A stretch of DNA of 64,000 nt from Microlunatus phosphovorus NM-1 (GTDB taxonomy: Bacteria > Actinomycetota > Actinomycetes > Propionibacteriales > Propionibacteriaceae), in the NCBI RefSeq assembly GCF_000270245.1, contig NC_015635.1:186001-250000 (forward strand), read 5' to 3'. The notes under the pieces are model-generated. The model worked only from the letters and a program-made list of their open reading frames with translations. It was not told the origin of the DNA and ran no database searches. Below are positions 16,491-23,781 of this stretch, in pieces. Position 1 is the stretch's first letter. Every line of letters begins with the position of its first letter. Made by a program: the position numbers and the translations under genes.

Positions 16491-17363
16491 TCAGATGTTC
16501 GTCCCATCCGGGGGTACCCCGACTGGCAGGGCGGCGGCTGATCCCGCTCCCGTATCGGCGCCTGGACAGCTGAGATCGAGGGTGTAGGCGGTCATCGACA
16601 AGGACCCGTACGCGTAGCCGTCCACCAATACGTCCGTGCCGCGTCCCGCTGCTCCGGCCAGACCAGCCAGATAGAGCAACGGGATGTAGTGATCGGGCGT
16701 CGGCACCGCACTCCGGAAATCGCGATGTGCGTCCAGCGCTGCGGTCTCGGTCGGCTGGTCGGCCATCACCGACTTGACCTGCTCGTTGAACCGCTGGGCC
16801 CAGCCGAAGCCGCCGTCGGGCATGCTCGCGGTCATTCCGCGAAGGTTGTGCACGACGTTGCCGCTGCCGATGATCAGCACGCCGCGCTCCCGTAGCGACG
16901 CCAGCCGCGCGCCCAGGTCCAGGTGGTAGTCGAGCGGCTTATCGGCGTTGATGCTCAGCTGCATGACCGGGATGTCTGCGTCTGGAAAGGCGTGCATGAG
17001 CACCGACCAGGTGCCGTGATCGATGCCCCAGGAGTCGACGTCGGCGCCGAGCCAGGTCGGATGAACTGCGTCACTGATCTCCTCGACCAAGGAGGGCATA
17101 CCTGGCGCCGGGTACTGCACGTCGAACAGCGGCTGCGGGAAGCCGTAGAAGTCATGGATGGTGCGGGGCCTGGGCATCGCGGTGACGGCCGTGGCGTTGA
17201 TGTACCAGTGCGCAGAGATCACCAGGATCGCCCGCGGTCGGGGGACTGCTCGGCCGAGCGCATGCCAGGCGCGGGTGTAGCGGTTGTCGGCCAGGGCGTT
17301 CATCGGATTGCCGTGCCCGAGGAAGGCTGCCGGCATCAGGTCTGGTGTGCTGCTCGTCGTCAT
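16491..17363 (-). CDS. DODA-type extradiol dioxygenase family protein (YgiD-like)
   Basis: 290 residues from ATG 17363 (MTTSSTPDLMPAAFLGHG); the longer upstream frame overlaps the HTH and Clp-N genes and is not coding. Class III ring-opening dioxygenase (LigB) fold. Conserved histidines appear in FLGHGNPMNAL, ISAHWY, DHGTWSVL and GNVVHNLRG, the set that binds non-haem iron or zinc in YgiD/4,5-DOPA dioxygenase relatives. Probably acts on a catechol-like aromatic in the cytoplasm; the substrate is unknown. It stands alone, converging with LysR. Confidence 0.9.
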   Translation of the reverse strand: MTTSSTPDLMPAAFLGHGNPMNALADNRYTRAWHALGRAVPRPRAILVISAHWYINATAVTAMPRPRTIHDFYGFPQPLFDVQYPAPGMPSLVEEISDAVHPTWLGADVDSWGIDHGTWSVLMHAFPDADIPVMQLSINADKPLDYHLDLGARLASLRERGVLIIGSGNVVHNLRGMTASMPDGGFGWAQRFNEQVKSVMADQPTETAALDAHRDFRSAVPTPDHYIPLLYLAGLAGAAGRGTDVLVDGYAYGSLSMTAYTLDLSCPGADTGAGSAAALPVGVPPDGTNI

Positions 17364-17476
17364 CTGACTGCCTCCGAGATCAAGGTCGTGCACCGTCTCA
17401 ATGCCCCTATGCCGCATGCGCGTCGGTACCTCGAAGGTTAGTCCTGCTGGAGCCCCTGATAGATCCCCAAGACCCA

Positions 17477-17535
17477 TCGAGTGGTGCGTGGATGTGGTTT
17501 CGCCGGCCGCGAAGCTACATCTACGCACCTGTCGA
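17477..17535 (+). repeat. Strong RNA hairpin / REP-like element, copy 1
   Basis: GGTGCGTGGATGTGG (17483-17497) pairs with CTACATCTACGCACC (17515-17529) without a single mismatch if two G-U wobbles are allowed. The stem continues through a U-G pair into TTCGC/GCGAA with a CGGCC loop, giving 21 continuous pairs. A further TCGA/TCGA lies outside a 2x2 internal loop. The wobbles become A-C mismatches on the other strand, so a plus-strand RNA is favoured. A related element in opposite orientation lies at 52854-52908. Confidence 0.6.
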
Positions 17536-17588
17536 CGTACGTCGGTCCCTTGATCCGCCTGTCTGTCGGGTGGGCACCCGAACTTGAC

Positions 17589-17631
17589 GTCAACCTGAGT
17601 TGACTTTCGGAGCCCGTCAACGTAGGTTGAC
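17589..17631 (+). promoter_or_regulatory. Twin GTCAAC-N4-GTTGAC operators in front of the HTH/Clp-N pair
   Basis: Site 1 is GTCAAC-CTGA-GTTGAC at 17589-17604. Site 2 is GTCAAC-GTAG-GTTGAC at 17616-17631. The centres are 27 bp apart and the second ends 3 bp before the ATG of the HTH gene. No Shine-Dalgarno fits between site 2 and the ATG, so the transcript is probably leaderless. The small HTH protein is the obvious candidate binder; that is inference. Confidence 0.7.
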
Positions 17632-17634
17632 GAC

Positions 17635-17838
17635 ATGTCTGACACGTGGCTGTTGGCGGCGGGAGACGACCCGCACGAGGGACTCCGCGCGGTCCGCGCG
17701 GTGCGGGAGCTGGCCGACCGGCTGGAGTACCTGCAGGTGGAGCGGGCCCGGGGGCTCGGCTGGTCCTGGCAGGAGGTTGCCGATGCGCTCGGTGTGACCA
17801 AGCAAGCGGTGCACAAGAAGTACGGCAGGAGGATCTGA
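17635..17838 (+). CDS. Small helix-turn-helix protein
   Basis: 67 residues from ATG 17635, with the HTH near the C-terminus (SWQEVADALGVTKQAVHKK) preceded by a helix-rich part (LRAVRELADRLEYLQVERA). Small HTH proteins of this sort commonly stand immediately before Clp-N domain genes in Actinobacteria. Its stop overlaps the next start by one base (TGATG). It probably autoregulates through the two palindromes that abut its start codon. No ribosome site is visible. Confidence 0.85.
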   Translation: MSDTWLLAAGDDPHEGLRAVRAVRELADRLEYLQVERARGLGWSWQEVADALGVTKQAVHKKYGRRI

Positions 17839-18389
17839 TGTTCGAGAGGTTCACCCGCGAGGCGCGGGATGTGGTGGTGCTGGCACAAGAGGTGGCCCGC
17901 GAGGTGGGCGCACGGTCGGTCGACGCCCGGCATGTGCTGCTCTGCCTGGTGGAGAGCAGGGGACCGGCCCGGAATGGCTTGGAGTCGGTCGGGATCGCCG
18001 TTGCCGCGTTCGCGGAACGGCTGCGCAACGAGGTGGCGCAAGGCGGGCTCGATGCCGGAGCGTTGGCATCGGTCGGGATCGATCTCGACGCCGTCCGGGC
18101 ACGCGCGGATGCGGTGTTCGGCGAAGGAGCGTTGGACCAGGCCGGCGGACGTCGGCGATCCGGACACCTCCCCTTCTCCCCAGATGCGAAGAAGGTGCTC
18201 GAGTTGGCGCTGCGGGAGGCCATCCGGCTGCACGTGAACCGGATCGACAGCGCGATGTTGCTCCTGGGTGTGCTGCGTTCGACGGGCTCGCCGGCCGAGT
18301 CGGTCCTTCGATCCGCGCTCGCTGAGTGCGGATCGAGCGTCGCTGACCTGCGAACGGCGCTGGAGAAGCCGGCGGCCGAAGCATCCTGA
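17838..18389 (+). CDS. Clp N-terminal domain protein (ClpC/ClpA-N only)
   Basis: 183 residues from ATG 17838, with GGAGG in the preceding codons. It begins MFERFTREARDVVVLAQEVA, the Clp_N opening, and repeats the helical pair at RIDSAMLLLGVLRSTGSP, so both halves of the Clp N-domain double repeat are present. There is no Walker A or B and no AAA+ domain. Such stand-alone N-domains can act as adaptors or decoys for ClpC, or bind unfolded or phospho-arginine proteins. Co-regulated with the HTH gene just upstream. Confidence 0.88.
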   Translation: MFERFTREARDVVVLAQEVAREVGARSVDARHVLLCLVESRGPARNGLESVGIAVAAFAERLRNEVAQGGLDAGALASVGIDLDAVRARADAVFGEGALDQAGGRRRSGHLPFSPDAKKVLELALREAIRLHVNRIDSAMLLLGVLRSTGSPAESVLRSALAECGSSVADLRTALEKPAAEAS

Positions 18390-18435
18390 GTTCGGCCCCT
18401 GGGTCGGTCGCCGTCATTCATGGCAGGCTGGGCCC

Positions 18436-19650
18436 GTGCCCGATCTTCCCGTGCTGGATCCGGTCGAACAGCGAGTGCTCGGTGCGCTGCTGGAGAAGCA
18501 GCGGACGGTGCCGGACTCGTATCCCCTCTCGCTGAACGGCTTGCGGACGGCCTGCAATCAGTCCACCAGCCGCGATCCGGTAGTGGCCTACGACGAGGCC
18601 ACGATCCTGGATGCACTCAACCGGCTGCGGGATCGCGAGCTGGTCCGGTTCGTGAAGCCGACCGGGTTGCGAGTCGTCAAATATCACCAACGCTTGGAGG
18701 AGCAGCTTGGACTCGACGCGCCGGCAGCGGCCTTGGTCTCGGTCTTGATGCTGCGCGGCGCGCAGACTGCCGGCGAGTTGCGGCCGCGTACCGAGCGACT
18801 CCATCCCTTTGCCGATCGGGAAGCGGTCGAGGGCTCGTTGCGCGCGCTGGCGGCCATGGATCCGCCCTTGGTGCATGAGCTGGAGCGACAGGCCGGGCAG
18901 CACGACCGCCGATGGATCCATCTGCTCGGCGCGGCGCAGGTCGCGGAGGCGGCTGCGCCGGCGACGGTCGTCGATCGAGAGGGTCTGCTTGCTGCTGGAC
19001 CGCTGGCGCGAGATCGTACGGTTGCCGCCGAGTACGACCGGCTGGCTGAGGCGTACGCGATCGAGCTCGGCGACGACCTGTCAGGCAAGCCCTTCGACCG
19101 CTGGCTGCTGGCCGAGCTGGCCGGCAACGCCCCTGGTCAGGGGCTTGACGTGGGATGTGGTCCGGGCCAGGTGGCGGGCTATCTGGCCGAGCTGGACATG
19201 GAGGTGACCGGTCTAGATCTGTCCGCGGGGATGCTCGAGCAGGCCCGCGAGTTGCATCCGGATGTTCCCTTCGTCCAGGGCACGTTCATGGTGCCGCCGA
19301 TGCCGCGAGGGAGCGATCCGCGTGATCCGGGTTGGGGTCTGGTGACCGGCTGGTATGTCTTCGTGCAGTTGGCGCAGTCCGAGATCTCGAAGGCTGTGGT
19401 CTCCTTGGCAAAGGTGCTGTGCCGAGGAGGCTATCTCGCACTGGCCAGCCATGTGGGCGACGAGGTGTTGCACCCGGGTGAGCTGTTCGGCGAGCCGACC
19501 GAGCTCGGCTTCGTGCTGCACGATCCGGAGGTGATCATCGCGGCTGCCGAGGCAGCCGGGCTGGTGGACATCGAGTGGTACATCCGCAGTCCGCTGCCGC
19601 ACGAGGCGCCGACCCGTCGGCTGTATCTGCACGGTCGCCGCCCGTCATGA
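18436..19650 (+). CDS. DUF480 (YceH-like) protein fused to a class I SAM methyltransferase
   Basis: 404 residues from GTG 18436. Residues 1-165 are a DUF480/YceH double winged-helix domain (LDPVEQRVLGALLEKQRTVP, NGLRTACNQSTSRDPV, LVSVLMLRGAQTAGELRPR). Residues 195-404 are a Rossmann methyltransferase with the SAM loop GLDVGCGPGQVAGYLAEL, motif II VTGLDLSAGMLEQA and later LVTGWYVFVQL. Free YceH proteins are about 215 residues, so this is a true fusion without a break. The methyl acceptor is unknown; a nucleic-acid-linked substrate is possible given the winged helices. Confidence 0.88.
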   Translation: MPDLPVLDPVEQRVLGALLEKQRTVPDSYPLSLNGLRTACNQSTSRDPVVAYDEATILDALNRLRDRELVRFVKPTGLRVVKYHQRLEEQLGLDAPAAALVSVLMLRGAQTAGELRPRTERLHPFADREAVEGSLRALAAMDPPLVHELERQAGQHDRRWIHLLGAAQVAEAAAPATVVDREGLLAAGPLARDRTVAAEYDRLAEAYAIELGDDLSGKPFDRWLLAELAGNAPGQGLDVGCGPGQVAGYLAELDMEVTGLDLSAGMLEQARELHPDVPFVQGTFMVPPMPRGSDPRDPGWGLVTGWYVFVQLAQSEISKAVVSLAKVLCRGGYLALASHVGDEVLHPGELFGEPTELGFVLHDPEVIIAAAEAAGLVDIEWYIRSPLPHEAPTRRLYLHGRRPS

Positions 19651-19806
19651 ACCAGCATCGCCGATGCGCTCGCCGATGATCCCGCCGTGGCCACGCATCT
19701 GACTCGCGCTCAGATCGCCCGGCTGCTCGATCCGACCCAGCACACCCATCCGGGCCGGTCCGCTTCGGGGCCGGTATCGGCGGCGACTCCGGTCTGCTGC
19801 AGGTGA
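19651..19806 (+). pseudogene. C-terminal remnant of a fumarase/aspartase-superfamily lyase
   Basis: Immediately after the methyltransferase stop, and in the same frame, the sequence reads SIADALADDPAVATHLTRAQ then IARLLDPTQHTHPGRSASG before a stop near 19806. The DDPAVATHL...LLDP pattern resembles the last residues of adenylosuccinate lyase or carboxymuconate cycloisomerase, where LLDPxxYLG is usual. No lyase body precedes it, so it is a truncated leftover. Low to moderate confidence. Confidence 0.4.
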
Positions 19807-19816
19807 AACAGCCGAT

Positions 19817-19867
19817 ACTCGCCACTCGATGGTGGAAGTGCAACTCCGGCTTCATCGAGTGGCGACT
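19817..19867. repeat. 15-bp inverted repeat with 21-nt loop
   Basis: ACTCGCCACTCGATG (19817-19831) and CATCGAGTGGCGACT (19853-19867) pair at 14 of 15 positions. No T-run follows, so an intrinsic terminator is not obvious. CATCGAGTGG also occurs at 17475-17484, beside the hairpin element there, which hints at a shared repeat family. Confidence 0.6.
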
Positions 19868-19969
19868 AATCTGGCTGCTTCGACGCAGCCGAGGACCTGC
19901 TGCCCGTGTTTCACCGCCTACGACGTGATTTATCAGCCCCGGCTCGTGACCTGACTGGTGTGAGGTGGG

Positions 19970-20102
19970 TGTCAGCGGACTGGTCGGAGCACGTTTCTGT
20001 CAGCAGACCGGTGTGCCTCACCACAAGGAAGGACATACGTCAGGCCCTCATTGTCAGCGGACCCCGCCACCTTCCTGACGCACACCACTGTTGTCAGTGC
20101 AC
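19970..20102. repeat. Four dispersed TGTCAGCGGAC-like 11-mers
   Basis: TGTCAGCGGAC occurs at 19970-19980 and 20052-20062, with variants TGTCAGCAGAC (19998-20008) and TGTCAGTGCAC (20092-20102). All are in the same direction within 133 bp, upstream of the hydrolase gene. They may be binding sites or the decayed core of a repeat; spacing is irregular (28, 54, 40 bp). Confidence 0.5.
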
Positions 20103-20152
20103 GCGCCTAGAGTCGGACCTGTTCCGCACAGTCAACCGAAGGGCAGGGCCCG

Positions 20153-20737
20153 ATGGCAGAGATCGTCTTGTTCCATCACGTCTGCGGGCTCACTTCTGGT
20201 GTGCGAGCGCTGGCCGAGGACTGGCGTACGGCGGGTCACGTCGTCCACACGCCAGATCTGTACGGCGGGCGCGTGTTCGACACCATCGAGGCGGGTGCGG
20301 CGTTCGCGCACGGGCCCGATGGACCGGACCAGGATGCGCTGGCCGATGCCGCAGTCGCCGGGCTGTCGGCCCGCTTGGTCTACTGCGGCATCTCCGCCGG
20401 CGGCATGCAGGCGCAGCGACTGGCCCAGACGCGTCCTGGTGCTGCGGCAGCGGTGCTGCTGGAGTGCTGCATACCCCTCACCGGCGAGTGGGCATTCGGG
20501 CCGTGGCCGGATGGTGTGCCGGTGCAGATCCATGGGATGGAGGCCGACGCGTTCTTCGCCGGCGAGGGCGACCTCGACGCTGCCCGAGAGATCGTGGCAA
20601 CGGTGCCGGACGCCGAGCTCTTTCTCTACCCCGGTGACGGGCATCTGTTCGAGGATCGCTCGCTGCCGTCGTACGACGCGGAGGCTGCCGCGCTGCTCAA
20701 TGTGCGCATACTCGAGTTCCTCGATCAGGTGGGCTGA
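20153..20737 (+). CDS. Dienelactone hydrolase family alpha/beta hydrolase
   Basis: 194 residues from ATG 20153, a compact alpha/beta hydrolase. It starts IVLFHHVCGLTSGVRALAED, continues VVHTPDLYGGRVFDTIE as in DLH proteins, and ends with the His motif DGHLFEDRSLPSYD. The nucleophile elbow reads CGISAGGM, so serine stands where classic dienelactone hydrolases have cysteine (GxCxGG). Hence it is a DLH-like serine hydrolase of unknown substrate rather than a true dienelactone hydrolase. Cytoplasmic. Confidence 0.85.
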   Translation: MAEIVLFHHVCGLTSGVRALAEDWRTAGHVVHTPDLYGGRVFDTIEAGAAFAHGPDGPDQDALADAAVAGLSARLVYCGISAGGMQAQRLAQTRPGAAAAVLLECCIPLTGEWAFGPWPDGVPVQIHGMEADAFFAGEGDLDAAREIVATVPDAELFLYPGDGHLFEDRSLPSYDAEAAALLNVRILEFLDQVG

Positions 20738-20753
20738 GACCCCGCACACAAAC

Positions 20754-20769
20754 CCGACACATCTGTCGG
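20754..20769. promoter_or_regulatory. CCGACA-CATC-TGTCGG palindrome
   Basis: A perfect 6-4-6 inverted repeat in the 87-bp gap before the TIM-barrel isomerase gene. It could be an operator or a weak hairpin; no T-run follows. Confidence 0.4.
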
Positions 20770-20824
20770 CTTCGCTGGTAGCGTGCTAGGAAGCCCTCAA
20801 CCCATCGAAAGGCGTCACTCCGCA

Positions 20825-21643
20825 ATGGCCCAACCGCAGCTCTCGATTCAGCTTTACACGGTCAACAACCTGCTCGAGTCCGACGTGGACGGCACCCTGG
20901 CCCAGCTCGCGGCCATGGGCATCCGGCAGGTGGAGGCGTTCGCCTTCGTGGACCGAGCCGAGCAGCTTGCCGAGGCGTTCGCCAAGCACGGGCTGCAGGC
21001 CAAGACCGGTCACGCACCGCTGCTCTCCGATGAGGTCCGTTCCCCCGATGGGATGGTGCCGGCACCTACCCACGCGGACGTCTTCGCTGCGGCGAAGACC
21101 TTGGGTCTGGAGTATGTGATCGACCCATTCGTCGCCTTGGAGCGCTGGCTCACCCGGGAGGCGATCGAGGAGACGGCCAACCGGCTCAATGCGGCAGCCA
21201 AGGAAGCCGCCGAGCACGGGCTGAAGGTCGGCTATCACAACCATGCACAGGAGTTCGCCGCCGACATCGACGGTGTGAACGGCTACGACTACTTCGCCTC
21301 GTTGCTCGACGAGGAGATCATGCTCGAGGTCGACCTGTTCTGGGCCGCCACCGCCAAGATCGACGTCCTCGCACTGCTCGGTCGCCTCGGTGACAAGGTC
21401 AAGGCGCTGCACGTGAAGGACGGCGTGGTCGGCGAGAACCCGTTCGTCGTCGGTGCGCCCGCGTATGACAAATCGACCCTGGACCAGCGGTCGGCCGGTC
21501 AAGGTGAGCTGCCGCTGCTCGACTTCCTGGCTGCCGCGCCGTCCACCGAGTTCGCCGTGATCGAGTTCGACTACGTGCCCGGCGACATGCTGGAAGCGGT
21601 CCGGGGCAGCGTCGAATTCCTGCATCAGCACGGAATCCGCTGA
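20825..21643 (+). CDS. Sugar phosphate isomerase/epimerase (xylose-isomerase-like TIM barrel)
   Basis: 272 residues from ATG 20825. AP_endonuc_2/IolE-like barrel: LSIQLYTVNNLLESDVDGTL at the start, YHNHAQEF, LEVDLFWAATA and LHVKDG motifs carry the metal-binding Glu, His and Asp set. Related proteins isomerise or epimerise keto-sugars and inositols, or take part in 3-keto-glycoside breakdown. The nearby PfkB kinase and GH4 glycosidase support a sugar role. Substrate not assigned. Confidence 0.88.
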   Translation: MAQPQLSIQLYTVNNLLESDVDGTLAQLAAMGIRQVEAFAFVDRAEQLAEAFAKHGLQAKTGHAPLLSDEVRSPDGMVPAPTHADVFAAAKTLGLEYVIDPFVALERWLTREAIEETANRLNAAAKEAAEHGLKVGYHNHAQEFAADIDGVNGYDYFASLLDEEIMLEVDLFWAATAKIDVLALLGRLGDKVKALHVKDGVVGENPFVVGAPAYDKSTLDQRSAGQGELPLLDFLAAAPSTEFAVIEFDYVPGDMLEAVRGSVEFLHQHGIR

Positions 21644-21646
21644 CCG

Positions 21647-22546
21647 TCAGCCGAAGACGTCCTCGGCCGAGAACCAGGTGGTCGGGTCGGACAGCTTGCG
21701 GGCGAAGGTGAGTGACTCGGCGAGCGTCCGGACGGTGGGCATCTCTGAGGAACGGTCCGGGTAGGGCCCGGTGTCGCTGGTCGAGGCGCCGACGTAGATC
21801 CAGTTGCCCTGCTCGTGTAGCCAGATCGCCGGGCTGATCTTGCTGTCGTTGATGACGCCCGGCCGTCCGGCGCTGGTGGTCGGTTTCCCAGGAGGTTGCT
21901 CGGTCTGGTCTTCGCCCGGCATCCAGATCGTGAGGTCGCCGCGATCACTGGTGCGCGGGGCATCAAGATGGAGTCGGGCAGCTGGTTTTGCCAGGTCGAC
22001 GCTGATGCTCGAGGGCCGCGTGCCAGCTGGGAGTTCGAGATCGACCGGCACGCGGATGGTCGTAGGGGTGAACTCCACAGCGGCGGCCACCCGGTCGATC
22101 GACTTCGGTGTTCCTTCGTCGGAGCAGCTGACTCGGACCCAGGACTTGTCAGTCAGCTGCCACATCAGATAGTCGCCCTCGGCGCCCGCGCCGTTGCGTA
22201 CCGCGGGATATCCGTCGAAGGTCGTCTCGATCTTCTCGCCGACCATGTTCTCCGGGCCGTCTGCGCCTGGTTCGCCAACCGAAACGAAGCACTCCTCGCG
22301 CCGCTGAGTGGTGGCGCTCACCAGGGCGACACCAGTGCCCTCCGTCTCGTCGTCGATCCATTGACTGGTGACCTCGATCCCCGGTGTCTCGACGATCCGG
22401 TGTCGCAACTCCCAGTGCGTACGGGCCTGCGGGTCGGGTGCGAAGGTCTCATCCGGCATCGGTGTCGTCGGACTCGAGCAAGCGGCGAGAGAACCCAGGA
22501 CGAGCATGGCTGCGAGGACAGCCCACCGGGGGCGCCGGTGATTCAC
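21647..22546 (-). CDS. Putative lipoprotein, function unknown
   Basis: 299 residues from GTG 22546 (MNHRRPRWAVLAAML); the frame runs further upstream, but only this start gives a signal peptide. Lipobox LGSLAAC with Cys23 predicts a lipid-anchored exported protein, followed by a Ser/Thr/Pro linker. No known domain is recognised. One pair of cysteines (EECFVSV and RVSCSDEG) may form a disulphide. Its stop lies 3 bp from the converging isomerase gene. Confidence 0.75.
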   Translation of the reverse strand: MNHRRPRWAVLAAMLVLGSLAACSSPTTPMPDETFAPDPQARTHWELRHRIVETPGIEVTSQWIDDETEGTGVALVSATTQRREECFVSVGEPGADGPENMVGEKIETTFDGYPAVRNGAGAEGDYLMWQLTDKSWVRVSCSDEGTPKSIDRVAAAVEFTPTTIRVPVDLELPAGTRPSSISVDLAKPAARLHLDAPRTSDRGDLTIWMPGEDQTEQPPGKPTTSAGRPGVINDSKISPAIWLHEQGNWIYVGASTSDTGPYPDRSSEMPTVRTLAESLTFARKLSDPTTWFSAEDVFG

Positions 22547-22679
22547 GGTTGGTCCCTGGCGGTCGACACGGGCAGAGGGTCCTTGACGAGATCGGGCGCA
22601 TAGCTGAGCGCACGGAACCGGCCGCCTGGCCAGCGCCAGTGGTGTGTGACCTGATCGAGTGCTGCTCATTTCGATGACG

Positions 22680-23636
22680 TCAGCCGCCGAGGAAGGACCA
22701 GTCGCCGTCGGGCCTGCGGTCGGCGACGAAGGTGAGCAGGTCCACTCGGCTGGGAGCGCTGACGGCGCCGCCCAGCCCCGTCACCGACAGTGAGGCGTTC
22801 AGCCCGGCAAAACGCAGCTGGGTGGCCAGATCCCAGTTCTCATGCACCCGTGCTGCCATGAAGGTCGCGACGAAGACGTCGCCGGCGCCGGTCGGATCGA
22901 TGACTTCGACAGGTACGGCCGGCAGGTCCACGACCAGTTCGGTCGACGAGTCGACCGCGACCACCCCGCCGCTACCGCGGGTGACGACGGCCAGCGGCAC
23001 GTACTCGGCGAGCCGTTCGGCGGCGTCCCGTGCCGATGATGTCCTCGTGTAGCGCATGGCCTCGGCGTCATTGGGTACGAACACGTCTACCTGGCTGAGC
23101 CGGTCCAGCACGCTGGAGCACCAGACCCCGGTCGAGTCCCATCCGACCCCGCCGACCACGATCGTGCCCGCCTCCCGGAGCTCGGCCACCCACCTCGGCA
23201 GTTCCTCGGCGACGCTGACGTGGACGGCGCCGATCGGGCCCGGATCGGTTGGCAACTCCAGTGGCGCCAGGTCTCGGGCATAGGTGATGAAGCTCCGGTT
23301 GTGGGCCGACGTCAATGACACGCTTACCGGGGTTTGCCACCCGGGCCGTTGTTCGACCCACGAGGTGTTCAGGCGTGGCTCCGCCTCCAGCAGGACCCGC
23401 AGCTCGCGACCCAGCGGGTCGTCGCCGAGCCAGGAGAGCACCAGCGCCGAGGCCCCAGCGCGTGCCGCGGCAACCGCCCGATTGGCGACGCCACCGGGGC
23501 TGAGCGCGAAGCCGGAGGCGAACACCTCCGCGCCGACCTCGGGTGCCTCCACGCCCGCAAAGACGAGATCGCAGTAGATGTCACCGGCGAACAGCAGGTC
23601 GGCGCCGGCTGCCGGCGCATCGAGCCGGCTGGTCAC
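22680..23636 (-). CDS. PfkB family carbohydrate kinase
   Basis: 318 residues from GTG 23636. Ribokinase fold: N-terminal GDIYCDLVF and the first PfkB signature region SPGGVANRAVAAARAGA, then VPNDAEAMRY and the C-terminal signature DPTGAGDVFVATFMAARV with the catalytic Asp. Phosphorylates a sugar or nucleoside; the exact substrate is unknown. Divergent from the GH4 glycosidase gene, with about 145 bp between starts, so the two may share control. Confidence 0.92.
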   Translation of the reverse strand: MTSRLDAPAAGADLLFAGDIYCDLVFAGVEAPEVGAEVFASGFALSPGGVANRAVAAARAGASALVLSWLGDDPLGRELRVLLEAEPRLNTSWVEQRPGWQTPVSVSLTSAHNRSFITYARDLAPLELPTDPGPIGAVHVSVAEELPRWVAELREAGTIVVGGVGWDSTGVWCSSVLDRLSQVDVFVPNDAEAMRYTRTSSARDAAERLAEYVPLAVVTRGSGGVVAVDSSTELVVDLPAVPVEVIDPTGAGDVFVATFMAARVHENWDLATQLRFAGLNASLSVTGLGGAVSAPSRVDLLTFVADRRPDGDWSFLGG

Positions 23637-23781
23637 GAGGTGCGACCATCAGACACAGTCATGTCGGTGCCTCTCTGAGACTCGCACTGCCGGAGAAGGA
23701 GAATCTTGCCCCACGCCAGCCGTGATTGCTCCGGCGGGAACCCGCGGCATACGGTGGCGCGGTGACGGAGGCCGTGATCAG

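Noticed and set aside
16491-18233. 580-codon minus-strand frame
   Set aside because: Only the part from ATG 17363 has the dioxygenase motifs; the upstream extension overlaps the HTH and Clp-N genes and their operators.
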